Part shown: positions 19,814 through 28,759 of the stretch, one piece after another
Layout of the letters: every line of letters starts with the position of its first letter
How positions within the stretch are numbered: position 1 is the first letter of the stretch
Assembly: GCA_038562375.1 (NCBI GenBank)
Contig: JBCFAY010000001.1
Coordinates: forward strand, 1 to 64,000
Direction of reading: 5' to 3'
Length of the DNA stretch: 64,000 nucleotides
From: JBCFAY01 sp038562375
GTDB taxonomy: Bacteria > Bacillota > Clostridia > Christensenellales > CAG-138
Notes under the pieces: generated by a model
The model's input: the letters and a program-made list of their open reading frames with translations, nothing else
Told to the model about the DNA's origin: nothing
Databases searched by the model: none
Made by a program: the position numbers and the translations under genes

Positions 19814-21481
19814 ATGAACGACACGATTCAAGACGCGGCGGCAACCGCGCCGAAAAAGGCAAAAAAGGGGCTGATCATCGGCATTTCGCTCGCAGTTGTC
19901 GCGCTCGCGCTGGGTGCTGTCGTGTTCATCCTATACAACCAGCGCAATCTGACCGAGCAGGAGCGGCAGCAAATCATCAATTCCGGCACCTTCCACGACG
20001 GCATTACCGTCAACTCCGTGCCGGTGGGCGGCCTGACCATCGAGGGAGCTGCCGAGAAGCTCAAGGATGCGGAACAATCGCTCCTTTCCGGTGTGAATTA
20101 CACGCTCACGTACGGCGATAAGGAATATACGCTTACCGCGGCGGATTTTGGCGTCACCTTCAACACGCAGGAAGTGCTCTCCGAGGCGATGCTTGTCGCG
20201 CGCGAGGGCAGCCTTGAGGAACTCAAGGCCGAAATCGCCGATATCGCCGCCGGCGGCAAGGATTTCTCCATCGATTATACGCTCGACCCCGCTCCCGTTA
20301 AGGCCAAGATCGAACAGATCGCCGCGGAGCTCAACAGCGAGCCCGTGAACGCGATCCTCAAATCGCATGTAAGCCAGGCAACGGCCGAAGAATTGGAGAA
20401 CGCAGCGGCAACGCAGGCATCCGGAGCAGCGGAAACGGTTGAAACAAGCGTTCAGGCTTCCCCCGCGCCGGATCAGGATCAGGCGGCGCAGACAGGGCAG
20501 GAAACGATCATCAACGGTCAGTTTGTATACCTTAAGGAAAAGGAAGGCATCGCCGTCGATCAGGACGCGCTGTATCAGTCCGTCTCCGCCATGGCGGCCG
20601 AGAAGCAATTCGGCGCAATCGAAATCCCGGTGACCAATACCCCGGCCGCGATCACCGTGGATTTGCTGTCCCAGACGCTGGTGCTGCGCGGGAGCTACTC
20701 CACCTCGTACGGCCACGCGCCCTACAACCGCTCCACGCGCGTGTATAACCTGAACAAGGCATCAGGAATCATCAACGGCACAGTGCTCAAACCCGGTGAT
20801 ATTTTCTCCGCCAACGGTACGCTCGGCGATCGCACATATGCGGCAGGGTGGAAGCCCGCGCCCGCGATCATCGACGGCGGAGCCGACACGGAGGATCAGG
20901 CTGGCGGCGGCGTTTGCCAGATTTCCTCCACGCTTTACGTCGCAGCGCTGCAATCGGATCTCGAGATCGTCTATCGCCAGCCGCACTCGAGCAAGCTCGG
21001 CTACATCCCCGGCGGGCTCGACGCGACCATCGACAGCGGCCGCATCGATTTCAAGTTCAAAAACAATACGAATTCGGACCTGTACATCTTCATGTGGGTC
21101 GATAAGAACGAGAAGAAGGTACATGCGGAGATCTATGGCGAACCGATGATCGGCGAGTACGACAAAATCGTCGCGTCCTCCAAAAAGGTTTCCTCGCTCA
21201 GCCCCGGCGCGGACGTGTATACGACCGATAAATCCCTGCCCGCAGGCTCGATCGTCCTGGTCACGGAGCGCAAATCCGGCTCGGTCTGGCAGTCCTACCT
21301 GACGTACTATAAGGACGGCATAGAGGTAAAAACCGTCGAATTGGCGATATCCAAGTACCCCGCGCATCCGAACAAATACAGCGTGGGTCCGGGATACACG
21401 CCGGGCAGCACACCGGCGCCCAATCCCGGCGTTTCTTCGGACACTTCCGGCGACATTGGAACCGGCCTTGCGACGGGTTGA
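19814..21481 (+). CDS. VanW-domain cell-wall protein with peptidoglycan-binding-like domain
   Basis: A 555-residue membrane-anchored protein. A basic N-terminus is followed by one helix (about 20-42), so most of the protein is outside. Residues about 60-290 contain one or two PG_binding_4-like units (FHDGITVNSVPVGGLT, YTLTAADFGV), interrupted by a low-complexity Ala/Gln/Ser linker. The VanW domain carries NRSTRVYNLNKASGIING and GGGVCQISSTLY (about 365). The tail is Pro/Gly/Ser-rich. VanW has no established reaction; the name comes from vancomycin clusters, which are absent here. The ATG at 19814 is preceded by GGAGG; a TTG 12 bases upstream overlaps that site. Confidence 0.9.
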   Translation: MNDTIQDAAATAPKKAKKGLIIGISLAVVALALGAVVFILYNQRNLTEQERQQIINSGTFHDGITVNSVPVGGLTIEGAAEKLKDAEQSLLSGVNYTLTYGDKEYTLTAADFGVTFNTQEVLSEAMLVAREGSLEELKAEIADIAAGGKDFSIDYTLDPAPVKAKIEQIAAELNSEPVNAILKSHVSQATAEELENAAATQASGAAETVETSVQASPAPDQDQAAQTGQETIINGQFVYLKEKEGIAVDQDALYQSVSAMAAEKQFGAIEIPVTNTPAAITVDLLSQTLVLRGSYSTSYGHAPYNRSTRVYNLNKASGIINGTVLKPGDIFSANGTLGDRTYAAGWKPAPAIIDGGADTEDQAGGGVCQISSTLYVAALQSDLEIVYRQPHSSKLGYIPGGLDATIDSGRIDFKFKNNTNSDLYIFMWVDKNEKKVHAEIYGEPMIGEYDKIVASSKKVSSLSPGADVYTTDKSLPAGSIVLVTERKSGSVWQSYLTYYKDGIEVKTVELAISKYPAHPNKYSVGPGYTPGSTPAPNPGVSSDTSGDIGTGLATG

Positions 21482-21493
21482 ACCACATCATCC

Positions 21494-21530
21494 AAAAGGG
21501 CTGCCGCGGTATGATCGCGGCGGCCCTTTT
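21494..21530 (+). terminator. Bidirectional terminator between vanW-like gene and spoVA operon
   Basis: AAAAGGGC and GCCGCG pair with CGCGGC and GCCCTTTT around a 7-base loop, with a T-G pair in the stem. T residues follow on the plus strand and on the minus strand, so it can serve both converging transcripts. Confidence 0.8.
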
Positions 21531-21568
21531 ATCTTCTTGTTCTCTGTTTTTCATCTTCGGCCAATCCC

Positions 21569-21937
21569 CTATTTTTTTACCTTCGGCGTGAATATCACCG
21601 CGTTGAGGTACCCGAACAGCACCGCGGCCGCTATGCCTCCGGCCGTCGCTTTGATGCCGCCCGTAAACGCCCCGAGGACGCCCCCCTCTTTAGCGCCTTC
21701 GATCGCTCCCTTTCCCAGGGAATAGCCAAAGCCGGTCAGCGGAACCGTCGCGCCCGCGCCCGCAAGCTTCACCAAGGGTTCGTACAGCCCGAACGCTGTC
21801 AGGAAGACGCCCAGCGTGACGAACAGAACCAGTATGCGCGAAGCGGTCAGCTTCGTCAGACTGATTAAAAGCTGGCCGACCACGCAGATCGCGCCGCCGA
21901 TCACGAATACCCAGAAATAATCCATGAAGCTGCTCAT
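21569..21937 (-). CDS. spoVAE: Stage V sporulation protein AE
   Basis: A 122-residue membrane protein of the SpoVAE (SpoVAEb) type with about four helices: WVFVIGGAICVVGQLLISL, ILVLFVTLGVFLTAFGLY and a Gly/Ala-rich C-terminus. SpoVA proteins form the inner spore membrane channel that takes up dipicolinic acid during sporulation and releases it in germination. It overlaps spoVAD by 4 bases and is the last gene of the operon. Confidence 0.93.
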   Translation of the reverse strand: MSSFMDYFWVFVIGGAICVVGQLLISLTKLTASRILVLFVTLGVFLTAFGLYEPLVKLAGAGATVPLTGFGYSLGKGAIEGAKEGGVLGAFTGGIKATAGGIAAAVLFGYLNAVIFTPKVKK

Positions 21938-22980
21938 AGCATTTGGCTCCTTTCCAATATGATTGCGTGCGCGATGCCCGGGATACTTTCGCCCTGCAGG
22001 GACGAAGAGGGGCTCATCAGCGCTCCGGTCGACAGGAACAGGATACGCCGATAATTGCCTTCCTCAAGTCGCCTTAAATAATGCGCGTTGAGCACCACGG
22101 CCGAGCAGCCGCAGCCGCTGCCGCCGCAATCCACCTTCTGTTCCGGAGAGAATATGATCATACCGCAATCCGCGTGCTTGCCGGTGATATCGACCGAGTG
22201 CTCCAGGCAGAGGTCATGCAATAGCTGGCTCCCGAATTTCCCGAGGTCGCCCGTAACGATGAGATCGTAATCGTCGGTGCTGCGCCCGGTATCCTCGAGA
22301 TGCCGACAGATCGTGTGCGCCGCTGCGGGAGCCATAGCTGCTCCCATATTGTTCGCGTCCTTGATCCCAAGATCGTTGACCTTGCCGATCGTACCGCCCA
22401 TGATCCGTATCCCGCGGACCGTGGCGTTCTTTACGAGCGCGTCGTCCGGCGCGCAGATGATCGTACAGCCCGCGCCCGTCACCGTGCGCTGCGCCGTCGG
22501 CACCGTCTGCCCGCCCATCTCCAGCGGGAGCCTAAACTGGCGCTCCGCCGTCGCGAAATGGCTGCTCGCGACACAGGCGACGTTCCGGGCAAAGCCGCCG
22601 TCGACGAGCATCGAGCCGATCAGCAGGGATTCGGTCATCGTCGAACATGCGCCGTAGAGCCCGAAAAACGGGATCTTGAGGTTGCGCGCCGCATAGTTCG
22701 CGGTGATCAGCTGATTCAACAGATCGCCGCCGAGCAGGCATTCGATATCGTCCGTCGTCCGATCGATCTTCTGCAGCGCGATGCGGACGGCCTGCTCGAA
22801 CATCTTGCTCTCCGCCTTTTCCCAGCTTTTCTCCCCCCAAGTGTCGTCTTCCAGCACCATATCGAACGCGCAGCACAGCGGTCCCTGATTCTCCACATCC
22901 CCTACGATGGTCGCATTGGAACACACAACCGGCGGATTTTCAAAAAAAACCGTCTGCTTGCCGATCCTCTTAGATTGCAT
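21934..22980 (-). CDS. spoVAD: Stage V sporulation protein AD
   Basis: A 348-residue protein with a thiolase-like fold that binds dipicolinic acid at the inner membrane of the forespore. Family marks are GLYGACSTMTESLLIGSMLV, DLIVTGDLGKFGSQLL and HADCGMIIF with GSGCGCSAVV. Slightly longer than the Bacillus protein (338). It lies between spoVAC (8-base gap) and spoVAE (4-base overlap), the conserved core order of clostridial spoVA operons. Confidence 0.96.
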   Translation of the reverse strand: MQSKRIGKQTVFFENPPVVCSNATIVGDVENQGPLCCAFDMVLEDDTWGEKSWEKAESKMFEQAVRIALQKIDRTTDDIECLLGGDLLNQLITANYAARNLKIPFFGLYGACSTMTESLLIGSMLVDGGFARNVACVASSHFATAERQFRLPLEMGGQTVPTAQRTVTGAGCTIICAPDDALVKNATVRGIRIMGGTIGKVNDLGIKDANNMGAAMAPAAAHTICRHLEDTGRSTDDYDLIVTGDLGKFGSQLLHDLCLEHSVDITGKHADCGMIIFSPEQKVDCGGSGCGCSAVVLNAHYLRRLEEGNYRRILFLSTGALMSPSSSLQGESIPGIAHAIILERSQML

Positions 22981-22988
22981 ATTGCCTC

Positions 22989-23441
22989 CTACCTGAATAA
23001 GAGCGAAACGAGCCCGACGAGGATAGATGCGCTGATACCGTAGACCAATACCGGCCCGGCGATGCTGAAGAGCTTCGCGCCCACGCCCATCACATATCCT
23101 TCCCGCTTAAACTCCATTGCGGGGGAAACGATGGAGTTTGCAAAGCCGGTGATCGGCACGATCGAACCCGCGCCCGCAAAGGTACCGATTTTATCATATA
23201 TTCCAAGCCCCGTCAGGGTCGCCCCAAGAAACACCATCACGATCGCGGTATATGCCGACAGGTCGTCGCCATCGAGCGAAAACCAGAGCTTCCCGCTGTC
23301 CCGCACGAGCTGGCCGATGCAGCAGATCAGTCCGCCCACAAGAAAAGCGCGGATGCATTGCGAAAAAACCCTGCTCTTGGGCATCATCTCGGTAACTTTT
23401 TGCTGGTAGCGCTCTTTCCTCTGTTGTTCCGAATGCGCCAT
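22989..23441 (-). CDS. spoVAC: Stage V sporulation protein AC
   Basis: A 150-residue membrane protein, the same length as in Bacillus subtilis. A charged N-terminus (EQQRKERYQQKVTEMMPKS) precedes helices such as CIRAFLVGGLICCIGQLV and FLGATLTGLGIYDKIGTFAGAGSIVP. SpoVAC acts as a mechanosensitive channel for dipicolinate movement. It begins 3 bases after the stop of a 47-codon gene and its product resembles SpoVAE in the second half, as is normal for this pair. Confidence 0.95.
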   Translation of the reverse strand: MAHSEQQRKERYQQKVTEMMPKSRVFSQCIRAFLVGGLICCIGQLVRDSGKLWFSLDGDDLSAYTAIVMVFLGATLTGLGIYDKIGTFAGAGSIVPITGFANSIVSPAMEFKREGYVMGVGAKLFSIAGPVLVYGISASILVGLVSLLFR

Positions 23442-23444
23442 ATT

Positions 23445-23588
23445 CTACCCTTCCCGCCTTTGAAGCAAACGCTCCATGTATTGCGTGTAACGGATCTCGC
23501 GATCCGCCGGGCCGTTTAAGCCGGCGTTTCCGAGCAGATCCGCGATCGGAAGCCCGAGGTAGCCGATTTCCATCTCTTCTTCATCCAT
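23445..23588 (-). CDS. Small acidic protein of the spoVA operon, 47 residues
   Basis: A 47-codon frame, MDEEEMEIGYLGLPIADLLG at its start, ending QRREG. AGGAGC lies 8 bases before ATG. It overlaps the stop of the preceding 53-codon gene by the sequence ATGGATGA and ends 3 bases before the spoVAC start, so it looks translationally coupled in an operon. I do not recognise the family. No signal or membrane segment is present. Confidence 0.65.
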   Translation of the reverse strand: MDEEEMEIGYLGLPIADLLGNAGLNGPADREIRYTQYMERLLQRREG

Positions 23589-23742
23589 AAATTTGCTCCT
23601 TCCGTTCAGGGTTCATGACCAGCTTCGCATTCGTGATATCGTCGTCTCCCTGTTGTGGCAACAGCAGAAGCACCGCCACGACCGCGAGTATCATGATCGT
23701 CACAATGCCGATGATAATATGAAGCGCCCTCTTGCTCAGCAT
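23581..23742 (-). CDS. Small single-span membrane protein heading the spoVA operon, 53 residues
   Basis: A 53-codon frame with a strongly hydrophobic stretch at about 8-28 (HIIIGIVTIMILAVVAVLLL) and a polar C-terminus ending RKEQIYG. AAGGAG stands 5 bases before ATG. Its stop overlaps the start of the 47-codon gene. Being first in a spoVA operon, it is probably a forespore membrane protein, but I know no homologue. Topology suggests a short cytoplasmic N-terminus and an exposed tail of about 25 residues. Confidence 0.65.
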   Translation of the reverse strand: MLSKRALHIIIGIVTIMILAVVAVLLLLPQQGDDDITNAKLVMNPERKEQIYG

Positions 23743-23769
23743 AGTTGCTCCTTAAAAATCTTTTTGTTC

Positions 23770-23799
23770 TAGTAGTGTGCGCAATGATGCGGGAATTTA
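23770..23799 (-). promoter_or_regulatory. Weak candidate forespore promoter of the spoVA operon
   Basis: Minus strand: CACTACTA (23770-23777) resembles the -10 CATACTA of sigma-G promoters, and TAAATT (23794-23799) lies 16 bases upstream as a poor -35. In the family spoVA transcription is sigma-G dependent. The match is too loose to be firm. Confidence 0.25.
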
Positions 23800-23948
23800 T
23801 TTTTTCGCACGAAAAAAGCCCTGGCTATGAATGAGCAAGCACAAGGCAGCGTCGTTTAAAAGCCGTCGTTTAAAAAAGTTTTAAAGATAGGATTGGGGTC
23901 CGAATTTACCGATCGTCGATTGCAAAACAATCAATTTTGAGCGCAGCT

Positions 23949-23988
23949 AAAAAATCAGGCACGAAGAAATTTCCCCGTGCCGTTTTTT
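23949..23988 (-). terminator. Terminator of the mannosidase/importer operon
   Basis: Minus strand: GGCACG (complement of 23976-23981) and CGTGCC (complement of 23958-23963) enclose a 12-base loop and are followed by TGATTTTTT. It lies about 40 bases past the last gene of the leftward sugar operon. Confidence 0.7.
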
Positions 23989-24018
23989 GATCGTTTTAAA
24001 AATATTCTGTTCGGATTG

Positions 24019-25257
24019 TCAGCGCAGGGCCGGATGGTCGGCAAAATTCCGCAGCAATACCAAATCCTCCGTCTCCGAGAGGTTTTTTACCTCGAACCCA
24101 TCCGCTGCGGCCTTTTGGGTGATAAAAAACTCGTCGTTGGTCCATTGATCATAATGAATAAGCGTGGGACTTTCCACCGGCAACGATCCGACGCGGCCAT
24201 GGCCCTGAATGCAGATCAGCCCGCTGGGCACGCCGTCCGCGAGGGTGACGCTGCGGCCCGGCAGCACGGTCAGGCGCTTTGCGCTGGAAGCCGCGTTCTT
24301 GTAGCAGATCCACTCGTCCAGATAACCTTCCGCAAGCATTTCCGCCGGCGGGAGCACCGGCTTTGGCCGCATGAAATATTTTTTATGGAAATCCGGATCG
24401 GTGTTCACCTCGAAGTCGATCAGACTCAGCAGATAGTCGTAATTGCCGATCTCCTCGTCCGGGCAGTTCATCCAAAGGCTCGACGCGTCCACGGTGCGGT
24501 CCCGGTGCAGCACCGACTGGAAAACGCAGCTGATGTCGGAGGCAAACTGCGGCTCGTAGGTGCACAGGCTGCCCGGGGCATGCAGAAGACCCGGCGGCAC
24601 GTTCCATCCCGTATCGAGCTCCAGTTTGTAGGCGCGGGAAAGGCTCAGGATATCGTTGTCTCCTTTATGAAAGGCCTCCAGCCGAGCTTTGACATCCTGC
24701 AAAGTTACCTCCGGGTTCAGCCCAAAAAATGTGATGGGCAGTTCGCCGGTATAATTGTTCATCTGCGCGGGGAAAAAATACATCTCCGGTTTGGTGTTTT
24801 GATTGACCCTGAGCGCATGGGCTTGTCTATGGTGAATGTGGTGCGCCAAGGCGTCGTAATTGTCGAAAAACTTAGCGAACACCGGCCAGCCGCCGTGCCT
24901 GGGCCACAGATCACCCACGGCTTCCTCCTTGAGCTCCGCGATCACATCCCGCAAAAGAGCCGCAGAGCCGCCGTTTGTCACCACGCGGCTCTGCCCCTCC
25001 TCTTCCGGAGCGCAGGGGCCGTTCGCCGCGCTGGTCGTGGAAGCGATCCAGCGTTCGTCGATGCCCCCGCGGTCGAGCCCGCAGGCGTAGTATTCGTTGG
25101 GATAGAGCTTTAACCTCCGGCCCGGCCGGCAGAAAGCGCGGGGCACCCACGACGGCGCGAGGCGCAGTATGCCGCCGCCCTGCTCCATCGCCTGCAACGC
25201 GATTTGTTTTACGGTATCGTTCATCGTTTCATTCCATTCAAGCTTGGTGTTTTGCAT
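24019..25257 (-). CDS. Phosphomannose isomerase-like cupin protein
   Basis: A 412-residue protein resembling class I mannose-6-phosphate isomerases. Supporting segments are DALAHHIHHRQAH, NTKPEMYFFPAQMNNY and PPGLLHAPGSLCTYEPQ, which carry the histidine and glutamate ligands expected of the metal cupin site. The C-terminus has a second cupin-like half. The first ATG (25257) overlaps the mannosidase stop by 20 bases, so coupled translation is likely; a second ATG at 25224 is possible. No strong ribosome site is seen for either. With an alpha-mannosidase upstream, conversion of mannose-6-phosphate to fructose-6-phosphate is the simplest idea, but an unphosphorylated sugar substrate is possible. 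Confidence 0.75.
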   Translation of the reverse strand: MQNTKLEWNETMNDTVKQIALQAMEQGGGILRLAPSWVPRAFCRPGRRLKLYPNEYYACGLDRGGIDERWIASTTSAANGPCAPEEEGQSRVVTNGGSAALLRDVIAELKEEAVGDLWPRHGGWPVFAKFFDNYDALAHHIHHRQAHALRVNQNTKPEMYFFPAQMNNYTGELPITFFGLNPEVTLQDVKARLEAFHKGDNDILSLSRAYKLELDTGWNVPPGLLHAPGSLCTYEPQFASDISCVFQSVLHRDRTVDASSLWMNCPDEEIGNYDYLLSLIDFEVNTDPDFHKKYFMRPKPVLPPAEMLAEGYLDEWICYKNAASSAKRLTVLPGRSVTLADGVPSGLICIQGHGRVGSLPVESPTLIHYDQWTNDEFFITQKAAADGFEVKNLSETEDLVLLRNFADHPALR

Positions 25258-27919
25258 AAAGGCCCAGCGTCACGATCTCCCAGGGGCCCACCTGGACCGT
25301 CACGGCGTTGTGCGCAACGGGAAGCTCCTCCATTTTGCGCTCCCGCAGGTCCATCAAATAGGCGCTTGCAACGTCGAAACCCAGCGTTACCGCCGCGTTC
25401 ACGGGTTGGCCGCAGGTGTTGTAAAAGCGCAATACAAAGGTGTTGTCGAGGGTCTCCGCCTGCTTAAAGGCGGAAAGCACCAGCTCCGGCGCGTCGATAG
25501 AGAGCCAGGAAGCCTCCGGCCTTCCGGGCTTTTTCCCGTCCTCGGACTGCAAAGCCCGCATGGGCTCACAAAACGCGTGGACAAGGCGAAACGCGCGGCT
25601 ATTGAGCCAGTCCCCCCGATGCGGGATAAAGCTGTATTCAAAGATGTGCTTTCCAATGCACTGAGCTTCCGGCGTGGGGATGTTCAGCCCGGTCGGCCCG
25701 TTCGCCATAATGCCGACGCTGCGCAAAAGCGTCACGAGCATCAGCGCGCCCCGCTCCGTTTTCTTTACCTCGACCTCGGGAAGGCCTTTGTTCGCGACGG
25801 TCACGCCCCGCGCTGTATCGCCGACGCTTACAAAACGCTTCTGACTCCGCGTGACGACGGTTTCGCCGCCCTTTGCGATGTCGTGGCCGTCGACACAGAA
25901 GATGTTCTCGCAGTCGTACCTGTCCGTCTGCACGTCGGTTTGGAACGCCGCGCGCAGGCGATGGTTGTTCGCACGGTTCTCGAAAGTCGTCTTAAAGTCC
26001 ACGCGCGGCTCCGCATCCGAGATCGAGATCTCGATCTCAACGGGACAGGAAACCTCCTCGCAGGAGCGGGATTCCCCGTCATCGGAAAGGCCGCAGGGCA
26101 GGCTCAAAACGCCTTTCAGACGCAGACTCTGACGGACCTCGTCGCGGGATATGCTCACCTGCGCGGCCGTAGGGTCCATCCGCGCCACCGCGCCCTTTGC
26201 CTCTCGGAAAAGATATTCGTCGCCGGCGTCGCCCTCGTCCCGCAGCGCGCCGCAGTCGTAAAACCGCCTGCCGGTATCCTTCGCCAGAATATCGATCTTT
26301 CCCCGGGTGTATTCCACTTTAAAATGGCTGTTCTCGATGGAGGATTCGGCCGCTTTGGGGAAAGATTCGCCGATCTCGTCATAGCCGAAGATCACCTTAT
26401 AGGCCCGATACCCCAGCGCGGGCACATCCGCCGCGACAAAGCTCACTTTGCAGATATGCGCGTAAAACTCGTGGGGCTGGGTGTAGGTGTAGTAGCGCAT
26501 GACTTTCCCGATCCGAGCGCTCTTGAGCACTCCGGGGATGCGGTTCCCCTCGGGGTCCTCCAGCGCGACCGATGTGGGCAGCGGGAGGTCCGCTCCCGTA
26601 TCGTCGTATTGCTCCCGGCGCATGCGCTCGTATATGAGGGCGTTGCTGAGCCTGAGATTGAATTCGACAGCGCAGTCCACCGCCTGTGTCCTCCCGTAGG
26701 GGGAAGGATTAAACACAGAGATATAGCAGTCTTTCGCGGGCTCCGCTCCCTTTCCCGCGACGGAGCGCAGCGCGCGATCGGTCAGTGTCTCGCCGATCTG
26801 CCGCGCCGAGGCGAATCGCGTCATCATTTCGCGGTGCACCTCGTCCACGCCGCAGCCCGTGATGCTGTCGTGCGGATGGTTTTGAAGTATAAATCGCCAG
26901 CCGTGGCGTATGAGGTCCCTTGGGTATTCGCTTACGCCTTCGATCTGTCCGACGCTGGAAAAGGGCTCCGCCCAGTGCTCGTACAGATCCTCCACGGCCT
27001 GATTGAGCTGCTTGAGCACCATGCGGGTCGACAGCGTTCCCTGAAGGAGGGCGACCCGACCCCAGTCATAGAGCGCCCCCTTGTAGCGGGGCAGACTGGA
27101 GACGTCCAGAGACGCCCTCAGATCGGCCATATAGTCCGTGAGGGTGGAATGCAGGACCTCGGTATCCGCGCTGAGCGCGTCCGCCGCTTTCGCCATGGCG
27201 GCGATGTGCGGCTGGGCTTCCAGATGATCCCGCCCGTTCATGACGAGCATCACATTGCTTTTCGAGCGCAAAGCGTAATGCTTGACCACATAATCGACCC
27301 GGTCCAAAAAGGCCTTTGGCTCCGCCGGCATGTTGGGGCAGTTGCCGTAGCCGTAGGCGAGGTTGTTCCCCAGAATCTCGCTGCCGTCGGGCGCCTGCCA
27401 GATAAATTCATTGGAGGCGATCTCGCCGGTGAGGCCGCGCCAGAACAGGATCTCGCCAAGGCCGAGCTTACGATAGATCTGGGGCAGCTGCGAGGGATGG
27501 CCAAAGGCATCCGGCGCATAGCCCAGATTCATGTTTTGGCCGTAACGCCTGCAGATGCGTTCCCCAAAGAGATAATTGCGCACATGCGCCTCCCCGGAGA
27601 TCAGCATCTGATCCGGCAAAACGTACCAAGGCCCGATCAATATGCGTCCGGCGCGGATATGCTCCGCCAGGCGCTCTTCGTTCTGCGGCTTTATTGCAAG
27701 ATAATCCTCAACCAACGCGGTGTGGCCGTCGAGCATGAATGCCCGGTAATCGTCGTCCGCCTCCAGGAGGGCCATCAGCCGGTCGATCATGTCGACCAGG
27801 AGGATGCGATACTCCTCCAGCGAAAAATACCACTCCCTATCCCAATGGGAATGGGAAACGATATGCGCTTTGTATGTTTTCTTTGTTTCTTTTCCCATGT
27901 GCACCATTTGGCTTCCCAT
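25238..27919 (-). CDS. Alpha-mannosidase, glycoside hydrolase family 38
   Basis: An 893-residue enzyme without signal peptide, so cytoplasmic. GH38 marks are the zinc site HSHWDREW (H23, H25, D27), the nucleophile region YAPDAFGHPSQLPQI and NHPHDSITGCGVDEVHREM. The C-terminal beta domains are complete. It would release mannose from imported manno-oligosaccharides. It begins 9 bases past the permease stop and overlaps the isomerase-like gene, so it belongs to the ABC importer operon. Three in-frame ATGs lie within 24 bases; the first is used here for lack of a decisive ribosome site. Confidence 0.95.
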   Translation of the reverse strand: MGSQMVHMGKETKKTYKAHIVSHSHWDREWYFSLEEYRILLVDMIDRLMALLEADDDYRAFMLDGHTALVEDYLAIKPQNEERLAEHIRAGRILIGPWYVLPDQMLISGEAHVRNYLFGERICRRYGQNMNLGYAPDAFGHPSQLPQIYRKLGLGEILFWRGLTGEIASNEFIWQAPDGSEILGNNLAYGYGNCPNMPAEPKAFLDRVDYVVKHYALRSKSNVMLVMNGRDHLEAQPHIAAMAKAADALSADTEVLHSTLTDYMADLRASLDVSSLPRYKGALYDWGRVALLQGTLSTRMVLKQLNQAVEDLYEHWAEPFSSVGQIEGVSEYPRDLIRHGWRFILQNHPHDSITGCGVDEVHREMMTRFASARQIGETLTDRALRSVAGKGAEPAKDCYISVFNPSPYGRTQAVDCAVEFNLRLSNALIYERMRREQYDDTGADLPLPTSVALEDPEGNRIPGVLKSARIGKVMRYYTYTQPHEFYAHICKVSFVAADVPALGYRAYKVIFGYDEIGESFPKAAESSIENSHFKVEYTRGKIDILAKDTGRRFYDCGALRDEGDAGDEYLFREAKGAVARMDPTAAQVSISRDEVRQSLRLKGVLSLPCGLSDDGESRSCEEVSCPVEIEISISDAEPRVDFKTTFENRANNHRLRAAFQTDVQTDRYDCENIFCVDGHDIAKGGETVVTRSQKRFVSVGDTARGVTVANKGLPEVEVKKTERGALMLVTLLRSVGIMANGPTGLNIPTPEAQCIGKHIFEYSFIPHRGDWLNSRAFRLVHAFCEPMRALQSEDGKKPGRPEASWLSIDAPELVLSAFKQAETLDNTFVLRFYNTCGQPVNAAVTLGFDVASAYLMDLRERKMEELPVAHNAVTVQVGPWEIVTLGLYAKHQA

Positions 27920-27928
27920 GTTTGCCGT

Positions 27929-28759
27929 TTAGCTCTTCACTGCGCCGCTCGTCATTCCGGAAACGAGGTGCTTTTGCAAAAAGACAAAGAGAATCACGAC
28001 CGGCACCGTGCTTACGACGGCGCCCACCATCAAAAGATTCCATTGCGTGGTATACTGGCCCATGAACGTTTTCAGGCCGATGGGCAGCGTGCGCAGCGCG
28101 ACGGAATCGATAAACGTCTGAGCGAACAGAAACTCGTTCCACGCGAGTATAAACGCGTTGATCGCGGTAGCCGCAAGCCCCGGCGCGGCAAGGGGAACCG
28201 TGATGTGTATGAGCGCCTTCACCTTGGAGCAGCCGTCGATCATGGCGGCCTCTTCAAGCTCAACCGGCAGCGCCTTGAAATAATTGGTCAGCATCCAGAC
28301 GCTAAAGGGCACCACAAACGAGATATAGGTAATAAACAGCGCCGTATGGGTGTCGGTCAGGCCAAGCTTGCTCATGATCGTATAATAGGGCGTCACCAGT
28401 ATCACCAGAGGGAACAGCTGCGCGAGCAGCAGCAAGAGCTGCAGTACTTTGCGGCCGCGGAAATTATAGCGGCCGAAGCCCAGACCCGCCATAACGGACA
28501 CCACCATCGCAAAGAGCGTGGTAAGCCCGGCGACCTTGGCGCTGTTGAGGAAATACCGGAGGAAGTCGCCCTTGGCCCAGATTTCCTTGTAGGCGTCAAA
28601 ATTAAAGATTTTTGGGATCAGTTGCGGCGGAATGGAGAAGATGGCGTCCGTGCTTTTGAGCGACGTGGAGATCATCCAAAAGAACGGAAATACCGCAAGG
28701 ATTAAGAACAACCCCAGGAACAAGTATGTGAACACTTTGCCGATCGTTTTCTTTTTCAT
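27929..28759 (-). CDS. Carbohydrate ABC transporter permease (MalG/CUT1 type)
   Basis: A 276-residue permease with six predicted helices. The EAA loop reads EEAAMIDGCSKVKALIHITV followed by PLAAPGL, the site for contact with the ATPase. It overlaps the MalF-type permease by 4 bases and is followed by the mannosidase gene. It forms half of the membrane channel of the importer; no ATPase gene is in the operon. Confidence 0.94.
   Translation of the reverse strand: MKKKTIGKVFTYLFLGLFLILAVFPFFWMISTSLKSTDAIFSIPPQLIPKIFNFDAYKEIWAKGDFLRYFLNSAKVAGLTTLFAMVVSVMAGLGFGRYNFRGRKVLQLLLLLAQLFPLVILVTPYYTIMSKLGLTDTHTALFITYISFVVPFSVWMLTNYFKALPVELEEAAMIDGCSKVKALIHITVPLAAPGLAATAINAFILAWNEFLFAQTFIDSVALRTLPIGLKTFMGQYTTQWNLLMVGAVVSTVPVVILFVFLQKHLVSGMTSGAVKS

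Noticed and set aside
25169..28705. 1178-codon open frame on the plus strand opposite the mannosidase and permease
   Set aside because: It is an antisense shadow of two well-recognised minus-strand genes in G+C-rich DNA; its composition (His/Arg-rich) and lack of any family resemblance argue against it.
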